From NCBI GenBank assembly GCA_009746045.1, contig RPFO01000310.1, positions 63,501 to 127,500 of the forward strand: DNA of 64,000 bases. Reading direction: 5' to 3'. The translations under genes were made by a program, and so were the position numbers. The DNA comes from Mesostigma viride. Its lineage: Eukaryota > Streptophyta > Mesostigmatophyceae > Mesostigmatales > Mesostigmataceae. Below, piece by piece: positions 33,741 through 44,044 of this stretch (the first letter of the stretch is position 1; every line of letters begins with the position of its first letter). Below the pieces are notes generated by a model. The model was not told where the DNA came from. It ran no database searches and was given only the letters and a program-made list of their open reading frames with translations.

Positions 33741-36700
33741 TCAGAAGAAGATGAGAAGCGCAAATGCGGAGAAAACCAGTGCGCACGGGTATGCCACGAG
33801 CATGTACATGTCGTCCGCTTGGATGATCGACACCAGCATGGACGAGGAGGATCGAGCGGCCCAGCCGACTGCTAAAACGGCCGCCGTGACTGCCGCAGGG
33901 CCCCTGTAAGGGTCACAACAAAATCCATGAGAGGATGGAATGCATGCATGGCATTAGATTGGGGAAGAAGTACAATGAAGGGAAGGAAGAATGAGGGCAG
34001 ACAAAGATTTAGGGAAGAAGAATAAAAGGTAAGTGTTCACTTGATCGTGAAGTAAAGATAAGGAAGCTGTTTGCGGCCCCACCGTCTAGGTCATTTAGTC
34101 GCTCTACACGTAAGCCAGCCATAATTTCAATGCACAAGGCTACGCATTTCCATCTCCATTCATATTCATCATCCTGAACGACTCGAAAACGCGGACAAGA
34201 TAGTGGCAGGCTCGAGCTACCATGGTCTGGATTCTCCCGATTTCTGGCCTGCGCTGGTTGTCTCCTTGATAAGGAAAATTACAAACTGGCATCACAAGTG
34301 GGGAGAAAGAAAACATAGACCCCTATGCAGCCAACAATACTGACCGTGTTGTTTGACATAAAATTTAGGCCCTTTGATAACGATGCCTTACGCAGGGCTC
34401 TACCTACATCTGTGTCGATGCCACCAAGCTGATCTTTCGACACCACCAACCTGACATAGTTAATAACGCGACTTGGTGAAAATTATGAACCTCACAAAGA
34501 CAGGTCTGTGCTGTTTGTCTCAGTACTACGTTGGAGCCACGACAAACAAAAAACAGGGATGCCGCATGAGCTTAGACACACACACGCGCTTTGGAAAACA
34601 GGGGCGTGCTAGTCTCCCCCGTCCCAATCAATTAGGGGCTGCCTTGCATTGTGAAGCCGTAGTTAAGGGAGTCCATCACTACTGATCAAAGGTCGCCCGC
34701 TTATGCACTGAAAAATGCCACGCACCCATTCTATGAATGGCCGCCCGACGCCCCTGTGCGTTCTAGATTGGCACACAGCCCCTTAGCGTCCCTTGGCGCT
34801 AAGCTCAACGCGCTACACAGCTAAACGCGCAAAATTCACTATTGACCCCCCTTGACCGTGGCAGTGCCCGATAGAGGCACAGCATTCAAAAATAACAGCC
34901 ACGTGCACCTTGATCCTGTGCCTCATGGAGGCACACCGTTCAAACGTAAAATTCCAGTACCAGTAAAATTCTAGTAGTATTCTAGTATTCATACATGAAT
35001 GATACCAGTCAATCAGCTGACTACGCGTAACTCTAGCCTCTATCGATTCACCGCTGGGTACGGAATCAACCATCGCCTCACCAGATGAACACCAGCGAAA
35101 AGAAAATGACGTAATAAATGAATCGTTCACCACGGGCATCCCCGGCGCAGCAGCAGCAGGCACTTGCGAGAATTCAGTAATTGCCAGAATGAACTGCCAG
35201 AATTCGGTAGTTAGAAACACCCCTTGATTGGCGAACAGTATCCGTTCATGGTACTACGCCACCGGTGTCTCACCAGTCACCAATGCGGCAGCAGCACACA
35301 CACAACTCATTAACTAAAATACCCCTAAACCCTCAGAAAATGGTAGTATCGTAATAAGCCTCACCGGTGCGACAGGAGCAGGCACACAAATCATTGACTA
35401 AAAGACCTTTAAATCTTCAGAAAATGGCAGTATTGTAATAAGCCTGACCAGTGCGGCAGCAGCAGGCACACAATACCTTAACTAAAAGACCCCCCCCGAA
35501 CTCTTAAGAAACAAGTGGTATCATTATAAGCCTCACCGGTGCGGCAGCAGCAGGCACACGACCCTTAACTAAAAGATCCCCCCTAACTGTTAAGAAACAA
35601 GTGGTATCATTATGAGCCTCAACAGAGGGGTAGCAGCAGGCACACAATTCCTTAACTAAGAGACCCCCCCTACTCTTAAGAAACAAGTGGTATCATTATA
35701 AGCCTTACCGGTGCGGCAGGAGCAGGCAGATGGCCGAGAAGACGACCATGGGCAGTAGGCAGTAGCCGACAACGCTGCAGCAGCGGTAGAGGTCCACGCC
35801 CTCCCCTTGCCGCCCCGCCAGCAGGTTGGTGGTCGCGTATAGGAACATGGCCGCCATGACGCCCCACCCAAGGATGTAGCCAAAGTAGAGCTTGCCAGCC
35901 TGCGCGTGTACGCGGTTATTATAATGAACGAGTTTGAATAGGAAAGTAGTGGCCAAAGTAGAGCTTGCCGGCCTATGGGCTCGTGTGTTGGAGTATTCAA
36001 CTGAGGCGTCCCATGCATGCACGTGGTGAGGGAGAAAGATGAGACGACCGATGCATGCACGCGGTGGACTTTGATTACATGCAGCTTCTCGAGTTCTGGT
36101 TCCCAAAACGCAGTGTGGACACCTTCCTTGTCGAGGCCGTGGTGGGGAAGCCGCGCAGTAAGCCAGACGGAACAGATAAGGATGCTGCATAAATGAAGAT
36201 ACTACCTCATTATGTGCAGAACTGGTAGTCCGCACTATACCACAAACCGCAGATACTTACAAAACCCACATGCATATACATGTACAAACCGCATGTGCAT
36301 AGACATACAAAAACTGCATCTACTTTGTAACAGAGCATGCCCCTGCCAGTCCTCCACTGCTATTCGTCAACAAACGTCCAATCACTTTGGTGATGCTGTC
36401 AATCCTGCGGAATAGCCTGAGCCGCTCATGGAACCACCCTGGCAATAGCACGCTTGATCCCCCAACCCCCCGCCTAACTAACTGTTTATCACCCCAAACA
36501 CAGTACTGAAGCATACCCCAAACGGTATGCCAACAGACTGGCTAACAAGTGTCTGTCAGCGGTGGTAACCTAACAGGTCGCGGGCTATCTGTCATGCCTG
36601 AAGCAGATGCGGGAGCATAAGGCAACAAGGACAGTCACAAGATCACGGATATAAAAGTAAACCAACGACGCACGCCCGCAGCACCCCCAAAGGCTAGAAA

Positions 36701-37981
36701 CATCCAGACGGGAATGAACAAGCGCTTGCAATAAGGGGCCACAGGAACCGGCGCTTGCAACGAGGGCCTTTGCCGTCACGGGGCCCAACGAGGGCCTTTG
36801 CCCTCACGGGGCCCATCGAGGGCCTCTGCCCTGTTACATTGCCCAACTTGTGCGAACGCACTTCTAAAATCGAATGTCACCTTCAAGCGCAGTTTGCATT
36901 GGATCAAGAGCTGGAGCGTCCGGCACGCTGGCAGCCCCAACCAGCCAGCCACGAACCAAAACCCTATACGCTTCAAGGCCACCCAAATTCCACAAATGTA
37001 GGCATTCAGTACCCCGGCCAACAACAACTAACTCACTGACAACACCGGCTAAGAAAAACCAACTCATTGACAACACGGGCTAAGAACAACCAACTCATCG
37101 ACAACCTAAGCTAAGAGCAACCAACTCATTGACAACCTCGGCGAAGAACAACCAAATCATTGACAACCCCGGCGAAGAACAACCAACTCATCGACAACCT
37201 CGGCTAAGAACAACCAACCCTTTGACAACCTCGGCCAACAACACACGCACCAGCAGCTGCACGCCTCCCAACATGAGGCAGAAGAGGAGCGGCCCGGAGA
37301 GGTCACCCTCCTCCATCAGCCCCGTGTCCAGCCGCCGCCGCAGCGGGTGCAGCACCGCCATCGTCTTCTTCCAGATGTCGGAGAAGTTGATGCCCAGCTC
37401 TGCGGCCGCCAGCAGCCAGGACCCCATAACACATAAAACAAACATATACACGAACATTATACTCCGATGCGAGGATGGCAGCCGTCAAAGCCACAGGAGG
37501 GTGTGAATGCCAGCAGTAGTGAGCGGCCACGGGCAAGCAAGGTTGCCAGGAGCAGTGGATGGCCAAGACCAAAACGAGGATGCCAGAAGTGAAGATCATG
37601 GACATGTCAGGATGCCAGCAGCCATGACCACGGGCAAAGCGCTGTGAATGCCAGCAGTGGTGAAGGGCAACGAACAATTGAGGATGCCAGCAGTCGGGTG
37701 TGAAGGAAGCGCGACCAGCAAGCAACCGGGACACGCCCGCGATGGGATCTAGCGTCAGCGTGGCGGATGGGTGGTAGTGGGCGCGGCTGCTGACTGCTTG
37801 CATCGCATGCCATTCACCTGGATTCCAAAGTCACCGGGAACTGACCTTCAAGCAAGGGAGGCTCGTCGGCGAAATTGTTGAAGGAGGTAAAGCCCCCAGA
37901 TGGTCCGTACGCCGGAGGTGGGGCATATACTTTGCTCGAGCTAGTCGAGTAATCATAGAAAGGGAGCTGGTCCCCAGACAT
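33741..37981 (-). CDS. YIPF5: Yip1/YIPF5-type Golgi membrane protein, four exons (212 aa)
   Basis: Exons 37981-37846, 37399-37251, 35899-35709 and 33903-33741 join in phase through GT-AG introns. The protein opens MSGDQLPFYDYSTSSS and has a Pro/Gly/Tyr-rich cytosolic tail. Then comes the family's hallmark ADEPPLLEELGINFSDIW with KKTMAVLHPL, GDLSGPLLFCLMLGG, AGKLYFGYILGWG and SVVGYCLLPMVVFSA. It ends with MLVAYPCALVFSAFALLIFF. The C-terminal half is several hydrophobic membrane segments. Yip1-domain proteins bind Rab GTPases and act in ER-to-Golgi vesicle traffic. It is slightly shorter than typical relatives (about 250 aa). Intron 2 and intron 3 begin with tandem copies of the splice junction, and exon 3 has a copied acceptor side. 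Intron 3 also carries a copy of the dispersed tRNA-like repeat. Exon phases all agree, so the model is firm. Confidence 0.92.
34075..34275 (-). repeat. Full copy of the dispersed tRNA-like repeat, intronic
   Basis: This unsplit copy shows the whole unit on the minus strand: CAAGGAGACAACC...TAGCTCGAG...TTTCGAGTCGTT...TTGTGCATTGAAATTATGGC...GACCTAGACGGTGGGGC. It sits in intron 3 of the YIPF5-type gene, in the same orientation as the gene. Confidence 0.88.
35269..35725 (-). repeat. ~86-bp tandem repeat of the YIPF5 exon 3 donor junction, six copies
   Basis: The real junction CTCCTGCCGCACCG|GTAAGGC (GT at 35708-35707 on the minus strand) is followed into the intron by five degraded copies of GCTGCTGCCGCACCGGTGAGGC. 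On the plus strand each copy starts near 35619, 35533, 35445, 35361 and 35269. Each copy also carries the same intron text (TTATAATGATACCACTTGTT). Four copies keep GTGAGG or a near match. Confidence 0.9.
35895..35975 (-). repeat. Duplicated acceptor side of YIPF5 exon 3
   Basis: The exon start GCTGGCAAGCTCTACTTTGG (minus strand from 35899) is preceded, 73 bp upstream in the intron, by GCCGGCAAGCTCTACTTTGG (from 35972). One is a copy of the other. The upstream copy also follows an AG-like ATAG. Confidence 0.9.
36740..36840. repeat. ~30-bp tandem repeat, three units
   Basis: CAACGAGGGCCTTTGCCCTCACGGGGCC-like units at 36757, 36786 and 36815, inside YIPF5 intron 2. Confidence 0.85.
37019..37250 (-). 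repeat. ~31-bp tandem repeat starting at the YIPF5 exon 2 donor
   Basis: On the minus strand the donor CTG|GTGCGTGTGTTGTTGGCC is followed by about seven units of GAGGTTGTC(A/G)A(A/T)GAGTTGGTTGTTCTTAGCC. The first bases of the intron (GTTGTTGGCCGAGGTTGTC) are themselves the first unit. The array therefore begins within about ten bases of the splice site. Confidence 0.88.
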
Positions 37982-39178
37982 TGTCGACCGTACAGCGAAC
38001 TTGTATAACGGGTGACAGCCCGTACTACGGGTGCTGCTCCCTATATTTTCTATTCGACGGAAAAATCAGAAAAAAATTGATTGAAGGACAAGACTTATCA
38101 AGCTGTGCCGCGCCCAGGCCTCATCTATTTAGATATTGTCCGACATACTGGCTTGGTTCTCTATCTCAACCTGGAAATTCGAAGCACCACCGTTTGAACC
38201 GGCACGAAAGGCTTAGCGTTTTCGGTCAGTGATACAATCCACCTCTACACCAGTTGTAAACCGCATCACTACGCGTGCAGAAGGTCCCGTGTCTACAGTC
38301 CCCGTGGGAAATTTTTTTACTTGGGGGGGAAGAAACCTGTACGCGGACGATAGCTTTTACAGCCTTATCCACCAAAATTTTTATGGATTGGCCACAAGAC
38401 AAACAGGCACGCAGACCTGTGCCTCTTACCAAACGTAAAATTCAGCCATGGCCGAATCTGTGCTTGTAAAGTTGTACGATGCTTGTGTAATGGTCCAAAA
38501 CATTTTTACCGCCACCTGTCACCTGTGCGGTCACGTCTTGGTAAGTGGTAACAACAACAACATGACATGACGTGCCAGCCTCCCGAGTGTCAAGTACTTG
38601 GCAGTTGGCACAACGTTCAACGTTGGCACTTTGGCATACTGTACTGAGCTTACTGTACTGTACAGCGAAACATGGGCTTCGGCGTGGGACACAACAACAA
38701 CAACAACAACAACAACAGCGAAACACGGGCTTCGATCAGGTGAACCCCTGCAGGTACCACGAGTACACCGAGACCCTCGCAACCCTTGGGTTGATCCGAC
38801 TCTTGCCATCTCGCGGGCCACGTTGGGGCCGTGCTGGCCGGACGGCCGGGTTTTGGCCTACGGCGCCAGCAAGTCGCTCGCTGGGCAATGATGAGCGCAT
38901 GGTTGAGCCACGGCCATTCATGCCCGGCGGGAGAGCGCCCTGGTGTTAAACCTTCGTCTCCTTGACAGCGATTTTCTATCAACGTGCAAGCGCGACCAGC
39001 AATCGGGCGTGGCGACATAGCCGGCATTGCCGCGCGAGTCGCTTAGTTTGCTGTTTCGAGGCCGGCCAAATGCGATCACCCGCCCGTTTATGTCCATGCT
39101 GCGGGCGCACGAGCCAGCGGCCGTCGAGCGGATGATGGCCTGCATTTTTTGACGCGCCTAGTTGGTAGTGTTCACAGG
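37982..39178. promoter_or_regulatory. Divergent intergenic region (YIPF5 / GT29)
   Basis: About 1.2 kb separates the two divergent start codons, so both promoters must be here. It has a short CAACAA array (38692-38717) and a partial duplication of GCGAAACA.GGGCTTCG on either side of it (38666 and 38718). I do not see a convincing TATA box or named factor site. Frames inside are not supported as genes. Confidence 0.5.
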
Positions 39179-41104
39179 ATGGCGCCGCGGTTACAGACAC
39201 ATAGGAGTCCGGCGACGCTAGTCTGGCCACGCAGGCGGATAATGCTATGGGCGGCTTTGTTTGTTGTAGTAATATGTATAAGGGCAGGGGAGGTGTCTGC
39301 CTCGCACCGTCTGATAAGTGCAAGCGGGCAGCGCTTGAGGAGACACGTAGACGTTAACGTTGATGACGAGCAGCTGGATTTCTTTCGGCTGCCTACCAAG
39401 GAGGAAGAAGATGCCAGCTTTGGTTTTCTGGAGCCTCACTCACAGGATCATCATGCCCCTGTGCACCACCACACGACGACCCATTCAATTCCCACGGACG
39501 GCGCGTCCACGCTGTCGCTCAGCAAGCCGACCCCGGGGGCCGGCGGGCTGCGCATGCGGATGGCCGAGGAACCATCACTAGGGAAAGCCCTGGTGTGGGG
39601 CAAGCCGAAAGCCATCCCCGTGCACGAGCACGCTTACCGGGAAGTGCACGACACGGTCAGCAATGTCGATTACAAGGTCGGCGGCGCGACCAAGCCCAGC
39701 GAGGCGCAAGCCAAGTCCCCAGTCCCAGCCAACCCTGCTGACCGGCAAAAGTGCACCGTCGTCATCCCCCTCCCCGATTCTATCCCGAGCGCGCCCGTCC
39801 TGGACATCGCCCACGTCCCCCGCATGTGCAAGGTCACGGTCACCTGCGGCGGCGAGGACATGAGCCACGGGGGCAAGAAGCTGCGCCGGCTCCTGGGGGC
39901 GGACGGCAGCGCCCAGTCTCTGGCCCTCGGGTACGGCCGCCAGCCGTGGCGGCGCCGACTCCAGGAGTCGGCCAGCGACAACGCGCTGCTCAAGCAGCTG
40001 GCGAGCCGCTTCGAGGTTCTTCAGCAGAAGATGGCCGCCACGGGGGCGACCGCCAGCAGCGACCCGTTGACGCTGTCGCCTGAGCAGCGCGTCCTCCAGC
40101 TCCGACTGGCCCAGCTGGAGCGCACGCTGGCGCAGACGAGCGCGGCGGCCGCCAGCAGTGAGCCAGCCCCGGCCACATGGAGCTCACAGGAGCAAAGCGA
40201 GTTCCTCCGCAACAAGGTCGCCGAGCTGGAGGCGCGCATCCGTGCACGGTCAAGCGGGGGCGACGCCGTCGATGGCCCCGTGTCCTTCTCGGTTCCCGAT
40301 AACAAATACGATAATAATAACAACGGGGTAGGGTCGGGTGCCGCAGTTGCCGAGACTCACGTCGCGGCGCCCGCGCCGCGCACGTCCCGCGGCGGGTTCA
40401 TGCGCCCGGACTCACAGAGCATTGTGGCGGGCATCCGCATGCTGCTGGACGTGGACGAGAAGCACACTTGCGTGGGCATCAAGCGCGCGTGCGGCGATAT
40501 CGGGAAGCGCATGGCGCTTGACCTGTCCAAGGGGTCCCTCAAGCGCTGCGCCGTGATCGGAATGTCACCCAACATCAAGGCCAAGCGCTACGGCCCCGAG
40601 ATTGACGCGCACGACACGGTCATCCGCATGGACAGCATGCTCATCAAGGGCCACGAGTGGCACATGGGCACCAAGACGACGATCGCGTTTATCCGCAACA
40701 TCATGGCCGGCGGCGTTGTGAAATACAACCAGCCGAAGTCCTTCTTCCTGTACCGGTCCAAGTCGATGCGCTCCCCCGTCGGCAAGTACCAGGGGCTACC
40801 GTACGCGTCCCTCCAATCGCTCTCAGGGACCACCGCGGCGGACGAGCTGTACCAGAAGCTGCTCCGGTTCTCGCTGCTCCCCGCCTCGGGCCTCGCGCCG
40901 TCGGACTCTATGGTCCTGGTCATGGCGCTGATCCACTCGGAGTTGTGCACGCGCATCGACCTGTATGGGTTTGACGTGGAGACGGGCAGCGAGGCGAACG
41001 AGGGCGGCTCACTCACGTATAACCCGGGCCTGGAGTACTTTGTGTACCGGGTTGCAATGGCCAACAACATGCTGTGCGTGCACGACACCGCGCCGTATCC
41101 GTGA
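39179..41104 (+). CDS. GT29 sialyltransferase-like type II membrane protein (641 aa)
   Basis: An intronless gene. The first ATG is 39179; in-frame codons upstream to 39149 have no ATG. A short basic tail (WPRRR) and a hydrophobic anchor at residues 21-36 (IMLWAALFVVVICIRA) fit a type II Golgi enzyme. Residues 40-430 are a low-complexity stem with helical coiled-coil stretches (LASRFEVLQQKMAATGA). The catalytic region begins near 440. Sialylmotif L starts at C457 (CAVIGMSPN...RYGPEIDAHDTVIRMD), and motif S lies near 574-595 (PSDSMVLVMALIHSELCTRI, then DLYGFD). The protein ends eight residues after CVHD, and I do not see the usual H-x4-E (VS) motif. Algal and plant GT29 proteins need not transfer sialic acid, and the acceptor is unknown. 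It would modify glycans in the Golgi. Confidence 0.88.
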   Translation: MAPRLQTHRSPATLVWPRRRIMLWAALFVVVICIRAGEVSASHRLISASGQRLRRHVDVNVDDEQLDFFRLPTKEEEDASFGFLEPHSQDHHAPVHHHTTTHSIPTDGASTLSLSKPTPGAGGLRMRMAEEPSLGKALVWGKPKAIPVHEHAYREVHDTVSNVDYKVGGATKPSEAQAKSPVPANPADRQKCTVVIPLPDSIPSAPVLDIAHVPRMCKVTVTCGGEDMSHGGKKLRRLLGADGSAQSLALGYGRQPWRRRLQESASDNALLKQLASRFEVLQQKMAATGATASSDPLTLSPEQRVLQLRLAQLERTLAQTSAAAASSEPAPATWSSQEQSEFLRNKVAELEARIRARSSGGDAVDGPVSFSVPDNKYDNNNNGVGSGAAVAETHVAAPAPRTSRGGFMRPDSQSIVAGIRMLLDVDEKHTCVGIKRACGDIGKRMALDLSKGSLKRCAVIGMSPNIKAKRYGPEIDAHDTVIRMDSMLIKGHEWHMGTKTTIAFIRNIMAGGVVKYNQPKSFFLYRSKSMRSPVGKYQGLPYASLQSLSGTTAADELYQKLLRFSLLPASGLAPSDSMVLVMALIHSELCTRIDLYGFDVETGSEANEGGSLTYNPGLEYFVYRVAMANNMLCVHDTAPYP

Positions 41105-43135
41105 GCTGGGGCGGGCATGCGGGACATGGGGCCGTACCCATGTCGCGGTGGTGGTGGTGGTCATGGAACTGTTTGCAGTACTTGTGAGCCGGGGGGAGGG
41201 CGCATGCATGGCACCTCGCCCTACCCATGAGGGCGGGCATGATTCCTTGTCCCAGTGGAGAGGTCTTTTCCGTCCATGACTTGGCTTGCCCTGCCGGTAA
41301 GCTGGCGCGGGAGCGGGGGGGGGGGGGGGGGGGGGGGGGAGCCTAATGGGTACAGGAATGCGGATGGGAAGGGATGGCGGTGGCGATGGCGATGGCGAAG
41401 GGATGCCATGCGGAGGCGTACGGGGGAACTGGATGAAGATGGGCAATGAATTTGACGGAAGAGAAGGGGGAAGGCTCGGTGGGGAGACAGGCGGCCGTGT
41501 TTGAGCATGGAGAGGAGGCCAGGGACGGGATCCCTCCCTGGCCGCCGTTGCAAAGCCGTTGGGCTTGAGCTGTCTTGGCTAGCGGAGCCCGGTTGAAGCC
41601 TGTGTTCTGTGAGACATACTCGCGTGATGGAGCCTGTATGATGTGGTAGAGCCTGCATGTATGGATGTGCGCGTCGTTGTGCATGGGCCATGGGAGCTTT
41701 CTCGTGCAGGTGCGCTGGGCGTGCCCTGCGCACCGCCTGGCTCTCCAGGGAAGGGATTTCCTTGACAGAATGAGATATGTTTTTTGCAGGCGCTCTTGAC
41801 CGTGGGTGAGCTGTGGGCGCCTCCATGAGTCACCTACGGGCTTGCTAAGTGGCTTCATGGCGGCGGGGCTGATGGCGGAGACGGTTGTCAGGAGAAGTAT
41901 ATCGGGAATGGTTAGGCCACGAGTACAGGCAGGGTGCTTGCGTGGTGCTGGAGCACTGGTGGCTAGTGGGCGGAGCGGCAGCGGGGCCAGGGGGAGTGGT
42001 GTTCCCAGCGACGGCAATCATTTCCATGGGCCGCCATGTCCCGGTGGCCTGGTTTTCGCCCGCTGTATGGGGGGGATGGATTATAGGACCCCTTCATGGG
42101 TAGGATGGCTGAGTTCAGCGCTTGGTCCTCTGCCAATTTGAATGCAAGTGGGGATGAAACCACCGCGGTTGCCAATTGGGCTGGAAAGTGCCATGGGTAT
42201 GTGGTGTGGTCCTGATTTTTTTTTAGCGGTGGGGTGTTTGACCAGCTGGTTGTTGGTAGAGTATAATAATGTGACGGGGCCTCTGGGGTGTTGGGGAGGC
42301 AAGGGGGGGGGGGCACCAGTCAGGGAAAGGGTGGCCCGAGTGAGGGGGGGCGGTGCTGGGTGGACTTGATAATGCTCGCTTTTATCATGAGCAGGCAGCT
42401 GGGGATTTATGAATGACTCCCGTCCTGTCCCGAGGCGAAGCAGCAAGTGCTTGCCCTGTTATGAGAGGAGGGTACGTTTGAAGCCAGCATGGACCAGGGT
42501 GCCTGCGATTCCCATCGGTGTAATGCTGCGTAAGCAACATCGTTACGTGGGATTTTGACATGGTACGGCGCCATGGTATGTGAGCATTGTGTATGCTAGG
42601 CTTTGCGAAAGTTTGTCTTGCGTCTACGCTGTGCGGAATGCGTTGTGTGGCTGTGCAACGCCTGCCATTTCTGCTTAGAGAGCTGGGTTGAGGCTAAGTT
42701 TTTTGCCTCAGCAATGTGAATGTCGCGACATGCGCATAGGGAAGAAGTCTTTGAACACCCAAAATCTAAGTCTACAAAATGAGACCTGTCATTCTGTAGG
42801 TGGTCTGTAAACGTGTTAGGAATGGGACAGTTAGCGCTAGCGATGGCCCCAAGCATCCAGCGCACCATATTAGGCGCAGTGGTTGGTTATTTGTTTCGTT
42901 GAACATGCTGTTACTAGTTGTCCACTTAACATTAATAAAAGATTTTTCTTACATGTCCAATGAGCAAGTGCTTGACATGGAAAGGCCTGGCTCCGGTGCA
43001 AGCTCATGGTGGATGGTACCAGTATGGTGCAGGCTCCTACGGAGGTGATTAAGTCTCGACTTGATGATGTGCACTGTCAAGATGCTCCGCACGCACATTT
43101 ACGATTTAGTAATTAAACACAAGGCTACACATTTC
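41105..43135. other. Region downstream of GT29, no gene seen
   Basis: About 2 kb that includes the GT29 3' UTR, a poly-G run (41317-41340) and a second G-rich stretch (42301-42352). Several short frames occur, but none shows coding character or a family motif. Confidence 0.5.
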
Positions 43136-43138
43136 CAT

Positions 43139-43765
43139 TAAAAAAAATTAAATTAAATTATAACATGCCTCCGTGGGGAGGTCATGTAGCACATATTCCA
43201 TGGTGGATGGGGTGGAGGAAGCCGCGTGATCGAACTATACTAACGCTAGGCTATCTAGAAAATCCTAACTACACTACTCATCAAAACGCCTCCTCCGCTT
43301 GGGGGGAGGTGGCTTGCCCACAGGGTCGGGCGTGTGCGCCTTGACAATCTTCTTCCACCGCGTCTTGTCCTGCATGACAGTCCAAAGACGGGAGAGAGAG
43401 TGTATGCGGTGCTCAAACTGGGCTGGGACCACTAGGTCGTCCAGCAACATCTGAACGTAGTTGGTGACAGGTTTCCCTACCCTTTTGGGAATGTCCGCGG
43501 GGCCAGGCCAGGTCAGAATATGCCGCCCTGGCTGGCCAAGCCGCTGGGGGCCGGCCAGACCAAGGGTGGTGTCGACCTGGCTAGTGCGGGCAAGGTGTCC
43601 TACAAATGCTATCCTACGCTGCCTAATCTCGTCCGACACATTTCCATCACCATTCATATTCATCATCCTGAACGACTCGAACACGCGGACAAGAGAACGG
43701 CAGGCTCGAGCTACCATGGTCCGGATTCTCCCGATTTCTGGCCTGCGCTGGTTGTCTCCTTGACA
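43139..43765 (-). mobile_element. SINE-like chimera: tRNA-like head + LINE ORF2 3' end + stem-loop + (AATTT)n
   Basis: On the minus strand, the dispersed tRNA-like head (43765-43637; TAGCTCGAG at 43713-43705, GTTCGAGTC at 43682-43674) joins directly to the end of LINE ORF2 (IRQRRIAFVGHLARTSQVDT, stop at 43274). A short 3' UTR, the stem-loop CCTCCGTGGGGAGG (43168-43181) and an (AATTT)n tail follow. A polymerase III-like head with a LINE-derived 3' end is the usual build of a SINE. The frame is open through the joint (147 codons), but I do not think it is translated. Confidence 0.75.
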
Positions 43766-43798
43766 ATGAATGCAATGATATACATATAGGTGTCACGT

Positions 43799-44044
43799 CC
43801 GTGATTAAATTAGGTTAAATTAAATTATAACATGACTCCGTTGGGAGATCATGTAGCACATATTCCCGTGGATGGATGGAGCCCATAATGGCCCCCATGG
43901 ATGATGCCTTCCGACTTTAGCCACGCCCTGCCTATAATGGGACCCCCATGGATGTTGCATTAAGAATTTAGCCATGCTATGCCATGCAGAAGGAGGGAGC
44001 CACGAGATAGCCATGGCTGACGGCGGAGCTCATAACTTTCACGT
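43799..44044 (-). mobile_element. 3'-end fragment of a LINE-family element
   Basis: An (AATTT)n tail (43803-43828), the stem-loop ACTCCGTTGGGAG (43835-43847) and CATGTAGCACATATTCC match the other 3' ends. The rest, to about 44040, is diverged, with GGATGGATGG and repeated CCCCCATGGATG. Confidence 0.7.

Noticed and set aside
39149-39178. Ten-residue N-terminal extension of the GT29 frame
   Set aside because: It begins with TTG, and there is no ATG before 39179. The ATG at 39179 gives a normal type II anchor.
43274-43717. A 147-codon open frame taken as a host gene
   Set aside because: Its first third is the tRNA-like repeat and the rest is the end of LINE ORF2, as shown by copies at 47788 and 49717.
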